Origin: Acidobacteriota bacterium
GTDB taxonomy: Bacteria > Acidobacteriota > Polarisedimenticolia > JACPZX01
DNA length: 64,000 nt
Assembly: GCA_016195325.1 (NCBI GenBank)
Contig: JACPZX010000030.1
Span: forward strand, 39,043-103,042
Direction: 5' to 3'
Under the pieces are notes generated by a model that worked only from the letters and a program-made list of their open reading frames with translations, did not search any database and was not told the DNA's origin. Position 1 is the first letter of the stretch. The number at the start of each line of letters is the position of its first letter. The translations under genes were made by a program, and so were the position numbers. Positions 34,239 through 44,582 of this stretch are shown one piece after another.

Positions 34239-34862
34239 TTACTTCGGGGAGGAGGCCTCCGCCCACCCTTCCGCGGGGGTGTCCGCGTAGGCGCGCACGC
34301 GATCGCGGAGCCCGGCGCGCCAGTCGCCTGAGACGATTGCCATCACGATGGCGTCGTGAAACCCGCCGTCGTGGAACTTCGCCTCCCGGCGCACCCCCTC
34401 GCGCACGAAACCGAGCCGTTCGTACGCTCGCACGGCGCGCTCGTTGAACGCGAAGACCTCGAGCTCCAGCCGGTTGAGGTTCAGGACGTCGAGGGCGTAG
34501 GCCATCGTCAACGCGGTCGCCTCCGTCCCGAGGCCTCCGGACCAGGTGGCCGGATCTCCCAGGAATATCGTGAAGACTCCGCTGCGGTTCACGGAGTGGA
34601 TGCCGCGGATCGCCGACCTGCCGATGAGGCGGCCGTCCTCGCGAAGCCGGATCGAGAAGCCGATGGCGTCGGTGGCGCCGATCAAGCCTTCGACGCGCCG
34701 CCGCTCCTCCTCGACCGTCTGGGGGTACGGCCGGTTGAGGTAGACGCGAACGCGCGGATCGTTGACCCAGACGGAGTACTGCTCGGCGTCTGCGGGATCG
34801 ACGGGACCCAGGGTGACCTTGCGTCCCCGGATGAAGACGGCGGGTTGCATCCCTCGCAACAT
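34239..34862 (-). CDS. GNAT acetyltransferase, RimJ/RimL type
   Basis: The 207-residue protein resembles ribosomal-protein or small-molecule N-acetyltransferases: LGPVDPADAEQYSVWVNDPR, VEEERRRVEGLI, GRSAIRGIHSVNRSGVFTIF, WSGGLGTEATALTMAYALD (CoA loop about 115-125) and NERAVRAYERLGFVREGVRR. The start may be ATG 34862 or ATG 34850 (MQPAVFIRG); the GAGGG directly before the second ATG is too close to serve as a ribosome site. It is 41 bases downstream of no same-strand gene but lies just ahead of the AhpD-like start. Substrate unknown. Confidence 0.82.
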   Translation of the reverse strand: MLRGMQPAVFIRGRKVTLGPVDPADAEQYSVWVNDPRVRVYLNRPYPQTVEEERRRVEGLIGATDAIGFSIRLREDGRLIGRSAIRGIHSVNRSGVFTIFLGDPATWSGGLGTEATALTMAYALDVLNLNRLELEVFAFNERAVRAYERLGFVREGVRREAKFHDGGFHDAIVMAIVSGDWRAGLRDRVRAYADTPAEGWAEASSPK

Positions 34863-34897
34863 AGGGTGACGCCCACACGAGAGCAAGGGATCGCAGG

Positions 34898-34926
34898 TTG
34901 ACAGACGGCCGTGATTCGTGTTGGAT
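34898..34926 (+). promoter_or_regulatory. possible promoter of the 34936 gene
   Basis: A perfect TTGACA (34898-34903) and a weak -10 TTGGAT (34921-34926) are separated by 17 bases. The start site would fall next to the ATG, giving a leaderless transcript. Confidence 0.45.
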
Positions 34927-34935
34927 AGCGCGCCC

Positions 34936-35331
34936 ATGCCGACACCCGCCGATTTCCTCAAGACGCTCGGGGAGAGCCTCGCCCGCTACGATCGCGCCCG
35001 GGTGGCGCGCGTCGGCTGCTTCACCGGAATCGCGGGTCTCCTCGCCGCCGTCGCGCTGGGCTTTGCGGGAGTGGTCGAGCTCCATCCGATCTTCCCGCAC
35101 TTCATCAGAATCATCATGGCCTTCGTCTTCGGGACGATCATCGCGGTCTTCGTCCTCTTCGCGCTGGCGGAGACGTTCGCGGAGAGGCGCGCGGCCTGGG
35201 AGATCGCCGCGTACGTGGCGGGAGGAGGAGCCGATCTCGCGACGCTCCTCGAGATGGCGCGGACCCGATCCGGCAGATTCCCGGGGTCCGAGCGCGTCAT
35301 CTCCCTCCTCGAGAAGGCCGCCGCCGGATAG
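34936..35331 (+). CDS. small hypothetical membrane protein
   Basis: I do not recognise the family. The 131-residue protein has two hydrophobic helices (VGCFTGIAGLLAAVALGFAG about 31-50, and FIRIIMAFVFGTIIAVFVLF about 60-80) joined by a short loop with HPIFPH. The amphipathic C-terminal half (ERRAAWEIAAYVAGGGADLA, then LLEMARTRSG) is cytosolic. ATG 34936 is preferred to the in-frame TTG at 34918/34921. It is divergent from the GNAT gene and followed by a promoter for the next gene. Confidence 0.6.
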   Translation: MPTPADFLKTLGESLARYDRARVARVGCFTGIAGLLAAVALGFAGVVELHPIFPHFIRIIMAFVFGTIIAVFVLFALAETFAERRAAWEIAAYVAGGGADLATLLEMARTRSGRFPGSERVISLLEKAAAG

Positions 35332-35346
35332 GACGCCGCGCGGGTC

Positions 35347-35376
35347 TTGATTCACGCGGCGGGCGCCCCGTATACT
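35347..35376 (+). promoter_or_regulatory. promoter of the 35425 gene
   Basis: TTGATT (35347-35352) and TATACT (35371-35376) are separated by 18 bases, about 50 bases before the GTG start. Confidence 0.65.
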
Positions 35377-35424
35377 CGCGCGCTCTCGGGATCTTCCGTC
35401 CGACCGCGTCCACCGGAGAGGCCC

Positions 35425-36006
35425 GTGTTGAACATCCTGATCATCGTTGGCGCTTCGCTGGGGCTTCCGATCGCGCTCGTCCTCGCGGTCTTCGCCGGCG
35501 CGTGGGCGCTCCGCCTGGCCGAAAACGTCATGGCCGGCTCCCAATCGAAGTCCGCCGCGAGCGCGATGACGGGAGAGGCGGCCATCCCCGAGGACGCGTT
35601 CAAGCCGGCTCCGCCTCCTCCCGATCTCAAGGTGCCCGCGAAGCCGGCGCCGGCCCGCCCCGCCCCCGTCGAGGGCGCGCCCCCGAAGCCCTCGCCCGCG
35701 GCACCGGCGAAGCCAGCTCCGCCACGGCCGGCCGCCGCCGGGGACAAGCCCGCACCCGCGGCGGCGCCGAAGCCTGCGGCACCACCCCCCGCGGCCGCGG
35801 CCGGACCGAAGCCGGCTCCCGCCGTGAAACCTCCGCCCGCGGTCAAGCCGGCGCCGGCCGTCAGGCCACCTCCCTCCGTCAAGCCGCCGCCGGCCGTGAA
35901 GCCACCTCAGGCGACGCCGGCTCCACCGGCCGCGCAGGCAGCCCAGACGAGCACGGAGAGCGTGCCGGCCGCCGGCGACTCGCAGGCGACCACGCCGAAG
36001 GAGTAG
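35425..36006 (+). CDS. membrane-anchored Ala/Pro/Lys-rich protein
   Basis: This 193-residue protein has one N-terminal membrane helix (ILIIVGASLGLPIALVLAVF) and then a low-complexity tail made of AKPAP, VKPPPA and APKPAAP repeats (about residues 70-180). Such tails span the cell wall or periplasm or bind nucleic acid; no catalytic domain is seen. GTG 35425 has GGAG six bases upstream; a TTG follows directly. It stops 4 bases before the convergent uvrA stop. The repeats are coding and not a separate DNA element. Function unknown. Confidence 0.65.
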   Translation: MLNILIIVGASLGLPIALVLAVFAGAWALRLAENVMAGSQSKSAASAMTGEAAIPEDAFKPAPPPPDLKVPAKPAPARPAPVEGAPPKPSPAAPAKPAPPRPAAAGDKPAPAAAPKPAAPPPAAAAGPKPAPAVKPPPAVKPAPAVRPPPSVKPPPAVKPPQATPAPPAAQAAQTSTESVPAAGDSQATTPKE

Positions 36007-36010
36007 CTCC

Positions 36011-39000
36011 TCACGCCGGCGCGGAGACTCCGGCCCTTCTCGCCCTGAGAAACGCCCCGGTGTGCGACCCCTCCGCCGCGGCCACCTCCTCGGGAGTCCC
36101 GACCGCCACGATCGCGCCGCCCGCCTCTCCCCCTTCGGGGCCGAGATCGATCACCTGGTCGCACTCCTCGATGACCGCGAGGTTGTGCTCGATCAGGAGC
36201 ACGGTGTGCCCCTGATCAACGAGTCGGTGAAGGGCGGCCATCAGGTGCTCGACGTCCGACATGTGGAGGCCCGTCGTCGGCTCGTCGAGAACGTAAAAGG
36301 ATTTCCCGCGCGACGGCTTGCCGAGCTCCTCGCACAGCTTGATGCGCTGCGCCTCGCCGCCTGAGAGGGTGTTCGAGGCCTGCCCGAGCGCGACGTAACC
36401 CAGCTCGAGATCGGCCATCAGCGTCAGGAACCGGTGGATGGCCGGCACGGGCTCGAAGAATCCCACGGCCTCGGCGACGGTCATCTCGAGGATCTCGGCG
36501 ATCGAGCGCCCCTTGTAGCGCACCTCGAGCGTCTCGGGACCGAACCGCCGGCCGGCGCAGTCGTCGCAGACGACCCAGACGTCGGGAAGGAACGACATCT
36601 CGATCCGGACCCTCCCCTGGCCGGCGCAGCGCTCGCAGCGTCCGCCGCGGACGTTGAACGAGAAGCGTCCCGCGCCGTACCCGCGAGCCCGGGCCTCGGG
36701 AACCATCGCGAAGAGCTTCCGGATCTCGTCGTAGACGCCGACGTACGACGCGGGGATCGACCGCGGCGTCCTGCCGATGGGCGACTGGTCGACCTCGACG
36801 ACGCGATCGATCCGCACCGCGCCCCGGATCGCGCGGTGCGCTCCCGAACGCGCGGTGTCGCCGTGGACGAGGCGACGCAGCCCCCGGTAGACGACGTCGC
36901 GGACGAGCGTGCTCTTTCCCGATCCCGACACTCCGGTGACGGCGGTCATCGCGCCGAGCCGGATCGTCACGTCGAGGCCCCTGAGGTTGTGCTCGTGCGC
37001 CCCGAGGATCTCGATCCTGCCGTCGCCGGATCGGCGGGGACGGCGGGACGCGGTCGAGCCGCGCGCGAGATGCCTGCCGGTGATGGAGTCGAGAGCGGCG
37101 ACGATGTCCCGAACGGCGCCCTCGGCAACGACGCGCCCTCCGTCGCGCCCCGCCCCCGGCCCGAGATCGATCACGTGATCGGCGGCGCGGATCGTCTCCT
37201 CGTCGTGCTCCACGACCACCACCGTGTTCCCGCGGCGCTGCAGCCCGCGCAGCGTTCCGAGGAGCCGCGCGTTGTCGCGGGGATGGAGGCCGATCGTCGG
37301 CTCGTCGAGGACGTACGCCACGCCGCGAAGGTTGGAGCCGAGCTGTGCGGCGAGCCGGATCCGCTGCGCCTCGCCGCCCGAGAGGGTCGTGACGTCGCGA
37401 GCGAGCTGGATGTAGTCGAGCCCGACCTCGCCGAGGAACTCGAGCCTGGGGAGGATCTCGCTCATGATTCCCGAGGCGATCGGCGCCTCCTGTGCCTCGA
37501 ACCTCAAGCCGGCGACCGTTCGAAGCGCGAGCGCCGCCGGCATCGCGCACAGCGCCGGAAGCGTCAGGCCGCCGACGGTCACCGCCGCCGACTCGCGACG
37601 AAGCCTCCCGCCGAGGCATTCCGGGCACGTCTCCCGGTCCGCGCTCTCCTCGCCGGGCGATCCCTCGGCGCCCGAGACCTCCGCCCCGAGCTCCTCGGCC
37701 ACGGAGAGGCTCGGCTCCGGGGCGGCCTTCGTCCGGCGACGGCGCTTCCTGCCGGCCTCGACGGTCCCCACTCCCGTGCAGGTCGGGCACCAGCCGCGGC
37801 GGGAATTGAAGGAGAAGGCGCCGGGCTCGAGATCGGGAAGGGACAGCCGGCATCGCGGGCAGACGCGCGCGGTGGCGTAGAGGCGCGTCTCCGCGGAGGC
37901 CGCCACGATCCGGAAGGCGCCGTGGCCGGCGGCGAGGGCGGCGCCGATCGCGGCGGCGACGGCCCCCCGCTGTTTCCCGGACACTTCGACCACTGCGACG
38001 ACGCTCTCGATGTCGTGGACCTTGAACCGATCGAGAGGCCCGAGGCGCGAGAGGTCGACGAACCGCCCGTCCACCCGCACCGAGCGGACGCCCCGGGCGG
38101 CGAGCCCGGCGAGGATCTTCGTGTGGGTTCCCTTGCGCCCGGAGACGACGGGCGCGAGGAGCCGGACGCGCTCTCCCGCGAACCTCTCCAGGATCTCGTC
38201 CGCGATCGCCGCGGAGGTCTGGGACGCGATCGCCACGCCGCAGTCGGGACAGTGCGCGGCGCCGAGTCGCGAGTACAGGAGGCGCAGGAAGTGGTGGTTC
38301 TCGGTCACCGTCGCCACCGTGGATTTGTGCCCGCCGCGCGACACGCGCTGCTCGATGGCGATCGTGGGCGGGACGCCGGCCACGAGGTCGACGTCCGGAC
38401 GCGACATCTGCTTGATGTACTGCCGCGCGTAGGCCGACAGCGAGTCGACGTAGCGCCGCTGCCCCTCGGCGAAGACGATGTCGAAGGCCAGCGTCGACTT
38501 CCCCGATCCGGAGACTCCCGTCACGACCGTCAGCCGATCCCGCGGGATCGTCACGTCGAGGGCGCGGAGGTTGTGCTCCCTCGCGCCGCGCACACGGATG
38601 CCCGGGGCGGCCCCGTCGCCCTCCGCGGCCGGCGTCGCGGGCGCAGGACGCCGCGGAAAGCTCGCCCCGGCGCGATCCTCGCCGCCGAGGAACCTTCCGG
38701 TGATCGACTCGGGGCAGGCCGCGATCTCCTCCGGGGTGCCGATCGCGACCACGCGACCGCCCGCGGCGCCCCCCTCCGGCCCGAGATCGATCACATGGTC
38801 CGCGGCGCGGATGACCTCGAGGTTGTGCTCGATGACGACGACCGTGTTCCCGAGCTGGACGAGGCGGTCGAGCGCGGTCAGCAGCTTGCGGACGTCGTCG
38901 AAATGAAGGCCGGTGGTCGGCTCGTCGAAGAGGAAGAGGGTTCCTCCCGAGGCGCCGCGCGCGAGGTGCCGCGCGAGCTTCAGCCGCTGGCTCTCGCCTC

Positions 39001-41350
39001 CCGAGAGGGTGTTCACCGGCTGGCCGAGCCGCAGGTAGCCGAGGCCCACCTCGATCGCCGGCGCGAGAGCGCGCCCGACTTCGCCCGAGGCGGGGAAGAA
39101 GGCGGGGGCCTCCTCGAGCGTCATGCCGAGCACGTCCGCTATCGATCGTCCGTCCATCGTGACGCCCAGGATCTCGGCGCGGTAGCGGCGGCCGGCGCAC
39201 TCCGGGCACGTGACGAAGACGTCCGACAGGAACTGCATCTCGATCTTCTGGAAGCCGTCCTCGGGCTCCCCGGCGACGCCCCCTTCCGGTGTGCCTGCGG
39301 CGCCGGCCTCACCCTTCGTCCCGCGCGCCGCCGGACGCGAGGCCCACGAGGGATCGAGCTCCCCGGCCCGCAGCGTCCACGACGACGCCCCGTCGCCGCG
39401 CGACATCCGCGCCCGCCGCGTGAGCGGGCCGGCCGCAGCCAGCGCCTCGTGGAGGATGTCCTGCACGAGCGAGCTCTTCCCCGATCCGCTGACCCCCGTG
39501 ACGCACGTGAAGAGGCCGAGAGGGATCGACACGTCGATCCCCGCGAGGTTGTGGCATCGGGCGCCGAGGATCTCGATCCGGCGCGCGGGGTCGGCCCGGC
39601 GGCGGGTGACGCGGGCCGACGTCGTCGCGCGACCGGACAGGTACCTGCCGGTCAGCGACTCGCGCGACGTGAGCATCGCCTCGTAGCTCCCCTGGAAGAC
39701 GACCCGCCCGCCGCGCTCGCCCGCGCCCGGGCCCAGATCGAGGATCTGGTCCGCGCTCCGCATGACGTCGGGCTCGTGCTCGACGACCAGGACGCTGTTT
39801 CCGAGATCGCGGATCCCCTCGAGGATTCGGATCAGCCGCCGGTTGTCCCTCGGGTGCAGGCCGATGCTCGGCTCGTCGAGGACGTACAGGGTGTTGACGA
39901 GCGTCGACCCGAGCGCCGTGGTGAGGTTGACGCGCTGCACCTCGCCGCCGGAGAGGGTGCGCGACTGCCGGTCGAGCGTGAGGTACTCGAGCCCCACCTC
40001 CACGAGATACCCGAGGCGCGCGCGGATCTCCTCGAGGAGAAGCCCCGCGGCCCCCTCCTCGAAGGGCTCGAGGCGCAGCTCGCGGAAGAAGCGCGACGCC
40101 TCCGCGATCGGCATCGCGTAGATCTCGGAGATCGTGTGGCGCGAGGCGAGGCGGTGGAGGAGGGCGTCGCCCTTGAGCCGCGTCCCCCGGCATTCCGGGC
40201 AGACGGTGTAGGCCCGGTAGCGCGACAGCAGGACCCGGATGTGCATGCGGTACGTCCGCCCCTCGAGCCAGCGGAAGAAGCCCCGGACCCCGTAGAATCT
40301 CTCGTCTCCGTCGAGGACCTCCCGCCGCCGCGCCTCCTCGAGGAGGCGGAACGGGACGTGCGTCGGGATCCCCCTGCGGCGGCAGAAGGCGAGGAGATCC
40401 TTCTTCCCGTCGCTGAAGGATTCCGTCTGCCACGGCTTGATCGCCCCCGCGGCCAGGCTCAAGCCCGGATCGGGGATGACCTTCGCGAGATCGATCTCGA
40501 TCGTGCGGCCGAACCCCTTGCACTTCGCGCACGCGCCGATCGGTGAGTTGAACGAGAAGAGGGCCGGCGACGGATCGCGGTACGAGAGATCGCAGGCGGC
40601 GCAATGGAGTGTCGCGCTGAAGGGGATGTCGCTTCCGTCCTCCAGGATGACGCGGCAGCGCCCGGCCCCCGCCCGATAGGCCTGCTCGATGGACTCGGCG
40701 AGCCGTGACGCGCCGCCCGTCTCGATCGTCAGCCGGTCGAGGAGGACCGTGACGACCCCGCCGCGCGGCGCGGACGCGAGATCCTCCGTGCGCACGGGTC
40801 CCGCGGCGGTGAGAACCCGGTGGTACCCCTGGCGCAGGAGCTCATCGCGGAGTTTCGCGACGGTGTGGCGCGGCGGGAAGTGATGCTCGAAGGCCACCAG
40901 GGCGCTCCTCCCCCGGGCGACGGCGAGGAGCCGGTCCCGCGCGGCCGCCGGAGACTCCCGGCTCACCCGCAGCCCGCACCTCCGGCAATGGAGGCGGGCG
41001 ACCCGCGAGAAGAGGAGCTTCATGTAGTCGTTGATCTCGGTCATCGTGCCGACCGTCGACCGGGAGGTCCGAATCGGGTCGGTCTGGTCGATCGCGATCG
41101 CCGGCGGGATCCCCTCGACCCGGGTCACGAGGGGGCGGTCCATCCTCTCGAGGAACTGGCGCGCGTACGTGGAGAAGGACTCGACGTAGCGCCGCTGCCC
41201 TTCGGCGTAGAGGGTGTCGAAGGCGAGCGAGGACTTCCCGGAGCCGCTCACGCCGGTGATGACCACGAGAGAGTTCCTCGGGATCTCGAGATCAAACCCC
41301 TTCAGGTTGTGCTGTCGGGCGCCGATCACACGAATTGTTGGGGTATCCAG
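36011..41350 (-). CDS. uvrA: tandem-fused UvrA (excinuclease ABC subunit A, two copies)
   Basis: This 1779-residue protein is two UvrA copies in one chain, about twice the usual 940 residues. UvrA recognises DNA damage and loads UvrB in nucleotide excision repair. There are four ATPase sites: Walker [37 protein letters not shown] and [12 protein letters not shown], and four LSGGE signatures. Copy 1 (to about residue 890) has the first zinc module but has lost the [12 protein letters not shown] segment and C-terminal zinc knuckle, replaced by an Ala/Gly/Glu-rich linker; copy 2 keeps both ([21 protein letters not shown]). The CTG start at 41350 with GGGAGG six bases upstream restores the canonical N-terminus [16 protein letters not shown]; a GTG at 41329 would lack it. 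Chlamydiae have a similar fused form. Confidence 0.92.
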   Translation of the reverse strand: MDTPTIRVIGARQHNLKGFDLEIPRNSLVVITGVSGSGKSSLAFDTLYAEGQRRYVESFSTYARQFLERMDRPLVTRVEGIPPAIAIDQTDPIRTSRSTVGTMTEINDYMKLLFSRVARLHCRRCGLRVSRESPAAARDRLLAVARGRSALVAFEHHFPPRHTVAKLRDELLRQGYHRVLTAAGPVRTEDLASAPRGGVVTVLLDRLTIETGGASRLAESIEQAYRAGAGRCRVILEDGSDIPFSATLHCAACDLSYRDPSPALFSFNSPIGACAKCKGFGRTIEIDLAKVIPDPGLSLAAGAIKPWQTESFSDGKKDLLAFCRRRGIPTHVPFRLLEEARRREVLDGDERFYGVRGFFRWLEGRTYRMHIRVLLSRYRAYTVCPECRGTRLKGDALLHRLASRHTISEIYAMPIAEASRFFRELRLEPFEEGAAGLLLEEIRARLGYLVEVGLEYLTLDRQSRTLSGGEVQRVNLTTALGSTLVNTLYVLDEPSIGLHPRDNRRLIRILEGIRDLGNSVLVVEHEPDVMRSADQILDLGPGAGERGGRVVFQGSYEAMLTSRESLTGRYLSGRATTSARVTRRRADPARRIEILGARCHNLAGIDVSIPLGLFTCVTGVSGSGKSSLVQDILHEALAAAGPLTRRARMSRGDGASSWTLRAGELDPSWASRPAARGTKGEAGAAGTPEGGVAGEPEDGFQKIEMQFLSDVFVTCPECAGRRYRAEILGVTMDGRSIADVLGMTLEEAPAFFPASGEVGRALAPAIEVGLGYLRLGQPVNTLSGGESQRLKLARHLARGASGGTLFLFDEPTTGLHFDDVRKLLTALDRLVQLGNTVVVIEHNLEVIRAADHVIDLGPEGGAAGGRVVAIGTPEEIAACPESITGRFLGGEDRAGASFPRRPAPATPAAEGDGAAPGIRVRGAREHNLRALDVTIPRDRLTVVTGVSGSGKSTLAFDIVFAEGQRRYVDSLSAYARQYIKQMSRPDVDLVAGVPPTIAIEQRVSRGGHKSTVATVTENHHFLRLLYSRLGAAHCPDCGVAIASQTSAAIADEILERFAGERVRLLAPVVSGRKGTHTKILAGLAARGVRSVRVDGRFVDLSRLGPLDRFKVHDIESVVAVVEVSGKQRGAVAAAIGAALAAGHGAFRIVAASAETRLYATARVCPRCRLSLPDLEPGAFSFNSRRGWCPTCTGVGTVEAGRKRRRRTKAAPEPSLSVAEELGAEVSGAEGSPGEESADRETCPECLGGRLRRESAAVTVGGLTLPALCAMPAALALRTVAGLRFEAQEAPIASGIMSEILPRLEFLGEVGLDYIQLARDVTTLSGGEAQRIRLAAQLGSNLRGVAYVLDEPTIGLHPRDNARLLGTLRGLQRRGNTVVVVEHDEETIRAADHVIDLGPGAGRDGGRVVAEGAVRDIVAALDSITGRHLARGSTASRRPRRSGDGRIEILGAHEHNLRGLDVTIRLGAMTAVTGVSGSGKSTLVRDVVYRGLRRLVHGDTARSGAHRAIRGAVRIDRVVEVDQSPIGRTPRSIPASYVGVYDEIRKLFAMVPEARARGYGAGRFSFNVRGGRCERCAGQGRVRIEMSFLPDVWVVCDDCAGRRFGPETLEVRYKGRSIAEILEMTVAEAVGFFEPVPAIHRFLTLMADLELGYVALGQASNTLSGGEAQRIKLCEELGKPSRGKSFYVLDEPTTGLHMSDVEHLMAALHRLVDQGHTVLLIEHNLAVIEECDQVIDLGPEGGEAGGAIVAVGTPEEVAAAEGSHTGAFLRARRAGVSAPA

Positions 41351-41356
41351 AGGAAG

Positions 41357-41382
41357 CCTCCCGGCGGGAATCGCGGACTATA
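41357..41382 (-). promoter_or_regulatory. uvrA promoter and ribosome binding site
   Basis: On the minus strand an extended -10 TGGTATAGT (hexamer 41382-41377) is followed by GGGAGG (41362-41357), which is six bases from the proposed CTG start at 41350. The predicted leader is about 20 bases. Nothing comparable precedes GTG 41329. Confidence 0.65.
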
Positions 41383-41589
41383 CCATCCTCCCTCCGGATG
41401 CTCGGGCGAGTTCGAACCGCCGCGGAATTCTCTTCTTCACCCGCGAACGCTTGTCTGCTATCCTCCCGCCCGCTTTCGACGCCCCGGGTGCGGTCTCGTG
41501 CACCGGCCTGAATCCGCTCTTCACCGCAGAATCGAAATGATCGCTCTCCGGATCCGGTGGGCCGGGCCCGCCGGAAGGACTCTTTGCCG

Positions 41590-43224
41590 ATGAACGCGCA
41601 GATCAAGAAAATCGTCGGCCTCCTCAAGGCCGGGAAGCCCGAGCAGCAGATGGCCGCGGCCATCGTCCTCGGCGAGCTCCGGCCGAAGGACGGTGAGGCG
41701 GTCCGTCTCCTGGGTCAGGCCCTCCAGGGAAGCTCGCGTCCGGTGCGGCTGGTCTGCATCGAAGCGCTGGGCAAGATCGCGCTTCCCGCCGGGCTGCACT
41801 TCCTGATGCCCCTGCTCGAAATCGAGGACGGGGACGTCCGCGCAAGAACGCTGGAGGCCCTTGCGTCGTTCGGGCCGAAGGCGGTTCCCGCGGTCGCGAA
41901 ACGGCTCGTCGACGCGCCGCCGCCGGTGCGCCGCGCCCTGATCACCGTCCTCTCACGCATCCGCGGCCGCGAGGCGATGGAGGCGCTCCTCACCGTCGTG
42001 CAGCAGGCCCACCCCGAGGCCTCGCGCGAATCGGCCCAGGCGCTCTCGGCGGTGGCCGCGGCGATCCCGAAGCCGGAGCGCGCGGCGATCCGCGCCCGCG
42101 TCGAGAAGATCCTGAAGGGCTCCCCGAAAAAGGTTCAGCCCGCGACCCTTTCCGCGAGCCTCACCCTCCTGGGGACATTCGGTGACGCCAGCAGCGCTCC
42201 TCTCATCCTGAGGCTGGCCGGCTCGGGATACCCCGAGGCGGTCCGTCGGGAGGCGCTCCTGGCGCTGGGCGCCGCGCTCCGCGGCACGACCCTCTCCACG
42301 AAAATCCTGGCCGGCATCTTCAGCCTGCTGACGGATCGCGCCTCCCAGGCGCTGACCGCCGCGGCGCTCGAGGTGCTCTACCGCATGGAGTTCCCGGCGG
42401 TCGCCGGCGAGTCGCTCATGGGACTCCTCGAGGCGCGCGACCCGGCGGTCCGGCGCTTCGCGGCGCGGAAGCTCGGGAGCGTGGGGGGCGTGAAGGCCTC
42501 CCGCCGCCTCATCGCGCTCCTCTCGGACCCCGACTCTTCGCTGAGGGACGCCTCCGCAGACTCGCTCTCCCGCCTCCCCGAGGCGGCGGGGCTCCTGCTC
42601 GACGAGCTCTCGAGGCAGAGCGACGTCCACAAGGCATGGGCGCTCGCGCACATCCTGAAGAACCACGCGACCAAAATTCCCAGGGGCGGCATCAAGGAGC
42701 TGACGCGCAAGGGGATTGATCTCATCCTCAAGGACGAGCGCGTGTGGGAGCCGTTCCTGCACATCGTCCGGCACGCCGACCCGAAGCTGTTCCACAACGC
42801 TCTCCTTTTGGAAGCGGATCGGCTGAAGCGGCAGCGGAAGTACGACGAGGCCGAGGCCGTGCTGAAGCCGTTGCTGCGGACCGAGCAGTTCGACCCGGAG
42901 GCGAGGTTCGAGCTCGCGCTCACGAGCCTGAAGGCATCGGCCCACCGGGAGGGTGTCTCCCCGCGAACGCCCGACTCCCCGCTCGACCTCTTCCGTCAGC
43001 TCGCGCGCGACGCCACCTTCCCGCTCCTGCAGCGCCTCCGCAAGGAAAGAATTCACCTCGATTCCGAGGATCTCTACTGGCTGGGGTTCCATCTGGCCGA
43101 GGGGGCGGGAGACGAGAAGTCGCTCGGCGCCGAGCTGCTGAAAATGGTCTCCCAGAAGGAAGGCAAGTCGAAGCTCGGGCGCAACGCGCGGAACAAGCTG
43201 CGACTCGAAGGACTGGGCAGCTGA
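41590..43224 (+). CDS. HEAT-repeat protein
   Basis: The 544-residue protein is built of HEAT/PBS-lyase-like helical repeats (residues about 10-390), for example MAAAIVLGELRPKDGEAV, RLVCIEALGKIALPAG, VRRFAARKLGSVGGVKASRR and LRDASADSLSRLPEAAG. A helical region with a TPR-like stretch (about 415-470, KYDEAEAVLKPLLRTEQFDP) follows. There is no signal peptide or membrane segment. Such scaffolds bind proteins; no partner is visible. ATG 41590 is preferred to an in-frame TTG at 41584. A possible extended -10 lies at 41456-41464. Confidence 0.8.
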   Translation: MNAQIKKIVGLLKAGKPEQQMAAAIVLGELRPKDGEAVRLLGQALQGSSRPVRLVCIEALGKIALPAGLHFLMPLLEIEDGDVRARTLEALASFGPKAVPAVAKRLVDAPPPVRRALITVLSRIRGREAMEALLTVVQQAHPEASRESAQALSAVAAAIPKPERAAIRARVEKILKGSPKKVQPATLSASLTLLGTFGDASSAPLILRLAGSGYPEAVRREALLALGAALRGTTLSTKILAGIFSLLTDRASQALTAAALEVLYRMEFPAVAGESLMGLLEARDPAVRRFAARKLGSVGGVKASRRLIALLSDPDSSLRDASADSLSRLPEAAGLLLDELSRQSDVHKAWALAHILKNHATKIPRGGIKELTRKGIDLILKDERVWEPFLHIVRHADPKLFHNALLLEADRLKRQRKYDEAEAVLKPLLRTEQFDPEARFELALTSLKASAHREGVSPRTPDSPLDLFRQLARDATFPLLQRLRKERIHLDSEDLYWLGFHLAEGAGDEKSLGAELLKMVSQKEGKSKLGRNARNKLRLEGLGS

Positions 43225-43342
43225 CGCGTCCGGGCGCCCCCTCCTCTTCTGTTTGAAGATTCCATGATCGGGCGGCGGCGTTTTGCGGTAGTATTCCACT
43301 TCCCGTTCACATCCTGAATTCAAGCAGAGGGAGCCTCGGACG

Positions 43343-43783
43343 ATGGCGAAGGCTAGGAGCCGCGCCAACCCCTACGCGCATCGAGTCCCCAAGCCGAAGA
43401 TCCTCGACATGATCGCCCTGCTGCGCGCCTCGCAGCGTGCGAACTACCGGAAGCTCTCCCGCTCGCTCAAGCGGATCCCCGGCGTGCATGGCGAGATGAA
43501 CTTCTACGGCTCCTCCTGGGGATGGGCGCTCCGTTACCGTCGCGGCGACGCCACGCTCTGCACGGTGCACATGCTTCCGGAGAAGTTCGAGGCGACGATC
43601 ACGGTGACGCGGACGCTCGAGGAATGGGCGATGGGGCCGAATCACCTGTCGCCGACGACGAAACGCGATCTCGTCTCGCTCCGCCGCTACTCTCACACCA
43701 AGTGGCTGACGATGCCGCTCGGGTCCGAGAGGCGCACCCGCGATCTCGTGCGGATGATGCGCTTCAAGATCACCGGGAGCTGA
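43343..43783 (+). CDS. DUF3788-like hypothetical protein
   Basis: This 146-residue protein resembles DUF3788/YdhG-like small proteins: a basic N-terminus (MAKARSRANPYAHRVPKPKI), FYGSSWGWALRYRRGDATLC in the middle and a VHMLPEKFEATITVT strand pair. The match is by recollection and not strong. It is followed 6 bases later by the convergent cupredoxin-like gene end. No function is assigned. Confidence 0.55.
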   Translation: MAKARSRANPYAHRVPKPKILDMIALLRASQRANYRKLSRSLKRIPGVHGEMNFYGSSWGWALRYRRGDATLCTVHMLPEKFEATITVTRTLEEWAMGPNHLSPTTKRDLVSLRRYSHTKWLTMPLGSERRTRDLVRMMRFKITGS

Positions 43784-43789
43784 AGGGCG

Positions 43790-44551
43790 TCAGCTCCCGA
43801 ACTCGACCGGAAGGCTCCTCTTCTCCCCGTCGCCCAGCGTGACCTTCACGCTCCGCACGCCGAAGACCTCGTGCCATGCTTCGATCTCGTACGCGCCAGC
43901 CGGCAGGCCGCGGATCGTGAACGAGCCGTCGTCCCCCGACACGGCGAAGAACGGGTGGGGCGTCACGCCCACCCACGCGATCATCCAGTTGTGGAGATCG
44001 CACTTCAACTTCACCATCGACTCGGGCTCCGCGAAGAAACGCCGGATGCGCATCCCCTCGGCGGGCATCCCGACGTTGAAGGGCTTGTTCGTCGCCGGGA
44101 CCGAGTGGATGTTGTGGAGCGTCGGATCGCTGTTGACGATTTCGAGCATCTGGTTCACCTGGATGCCGAGGACGTGCGGATGGTAGGAGCAGCCTCGCTG
44201 ATCGAGCACGACGGACGAGGCCGGGGGCGCGAAGACGCGCGAGCCGAGGCCGGAGACGACGTGCACGAAGACGTTCTTGAGCGCCCCATCGGCACCGACG
44301 ACGACGTCCTCGCGGATTGCCCCCCCGCCCTTCGCATGGCAGACCGCGTCGGAGGCCATGTCGATCTCCTCACGCGGCGGGATGGCGCCCTGGAAGTGCG
44401 CGCGCCCGGAGATCTCCGCCGATCCGATCGATTGTCCCGAGGGGATGGCGCCGGGAGGGGGCGGGGGCGGGCCCGGCACAGAGCAGCCGTGAATCGTCGT
44501 CCCGAAGAGCACGAGGAGGAGCGCCGCGCGAAGGGCCGTGGTCGTCGTCAT
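43790..44551 (-). CDS. cupredoxin-like lipoprotein with amicyanin-type copper loop
   Basis: The 253-residue protein has a lipoprotein signal (LLLVLFGTTIHGCS, with Cys 23 as the lipid site) and a Pro-rich linker. Residues about 50-195 fit a cupredoxin-like domain: NSDPTLHNIHSV supplies a His, and CDLHNWM supplies Cys, His and Met in the C-x2-H-x2-M loop of amicyanin. A C-terminal Ig-like (carboxypeptidase regulatory-like) domain follows (GSFTIRGLPAGAYEIEAWHE). It starts 31 bases after the PuuD-like gene stop, so it is probably co-transcribed. It could be the periplasmic electron carrier for that protein. No copper has been shown. Confidence 0.72.
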   Translation of the reverse strand: MTTTTALRAALLLVLFGTTIHGCSVPGPPPPPPGAIPSGQSIGSAEISGRAHFQGAIPPREEIDMASDAVCHAKGGGAIREDVVVGADGALKNVFVHVVSGLGSRVFAPPASSVVLDQRGCSYHPHVLGIQVNQMLEIVNSDPTLHNIHSVPATNKPFNVGMPAEGMRIRRFFAEPESMVKLKCDLHNWMIAWVGVTPHPFFAVSGDDGSFTIRGLPAGAYEIEAWHEVFGVRSVKVTLGDGEKRSLPVEFGS

Positions 44552-44582
44552 CGCAGCGCTCCTCTCCGGATTCGGACCCCGA

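Noticed and set aside
35600-35960. Repetitive DNA that looks like a direct-repeat array
   Set aside because: The repeats encode the Ala/Pro/Lys tail of one protein and have no spacer structure, so they are not a CRISPR array.
36434-40546. A 1370-codon open frame opposite uvrA
   Set aside because: It is antisense to clear UvrA motifs and its translation is Arg/Asp/Leu-rich with no domain. GC-rich codons with G or C in third position leave the opposite strand free of stops.
41329-41331. GTG as the uvrA start
   Set aside because: It cuts the first strand of the ATPase fold and has no ribosome site, while CTG 41350 has one.
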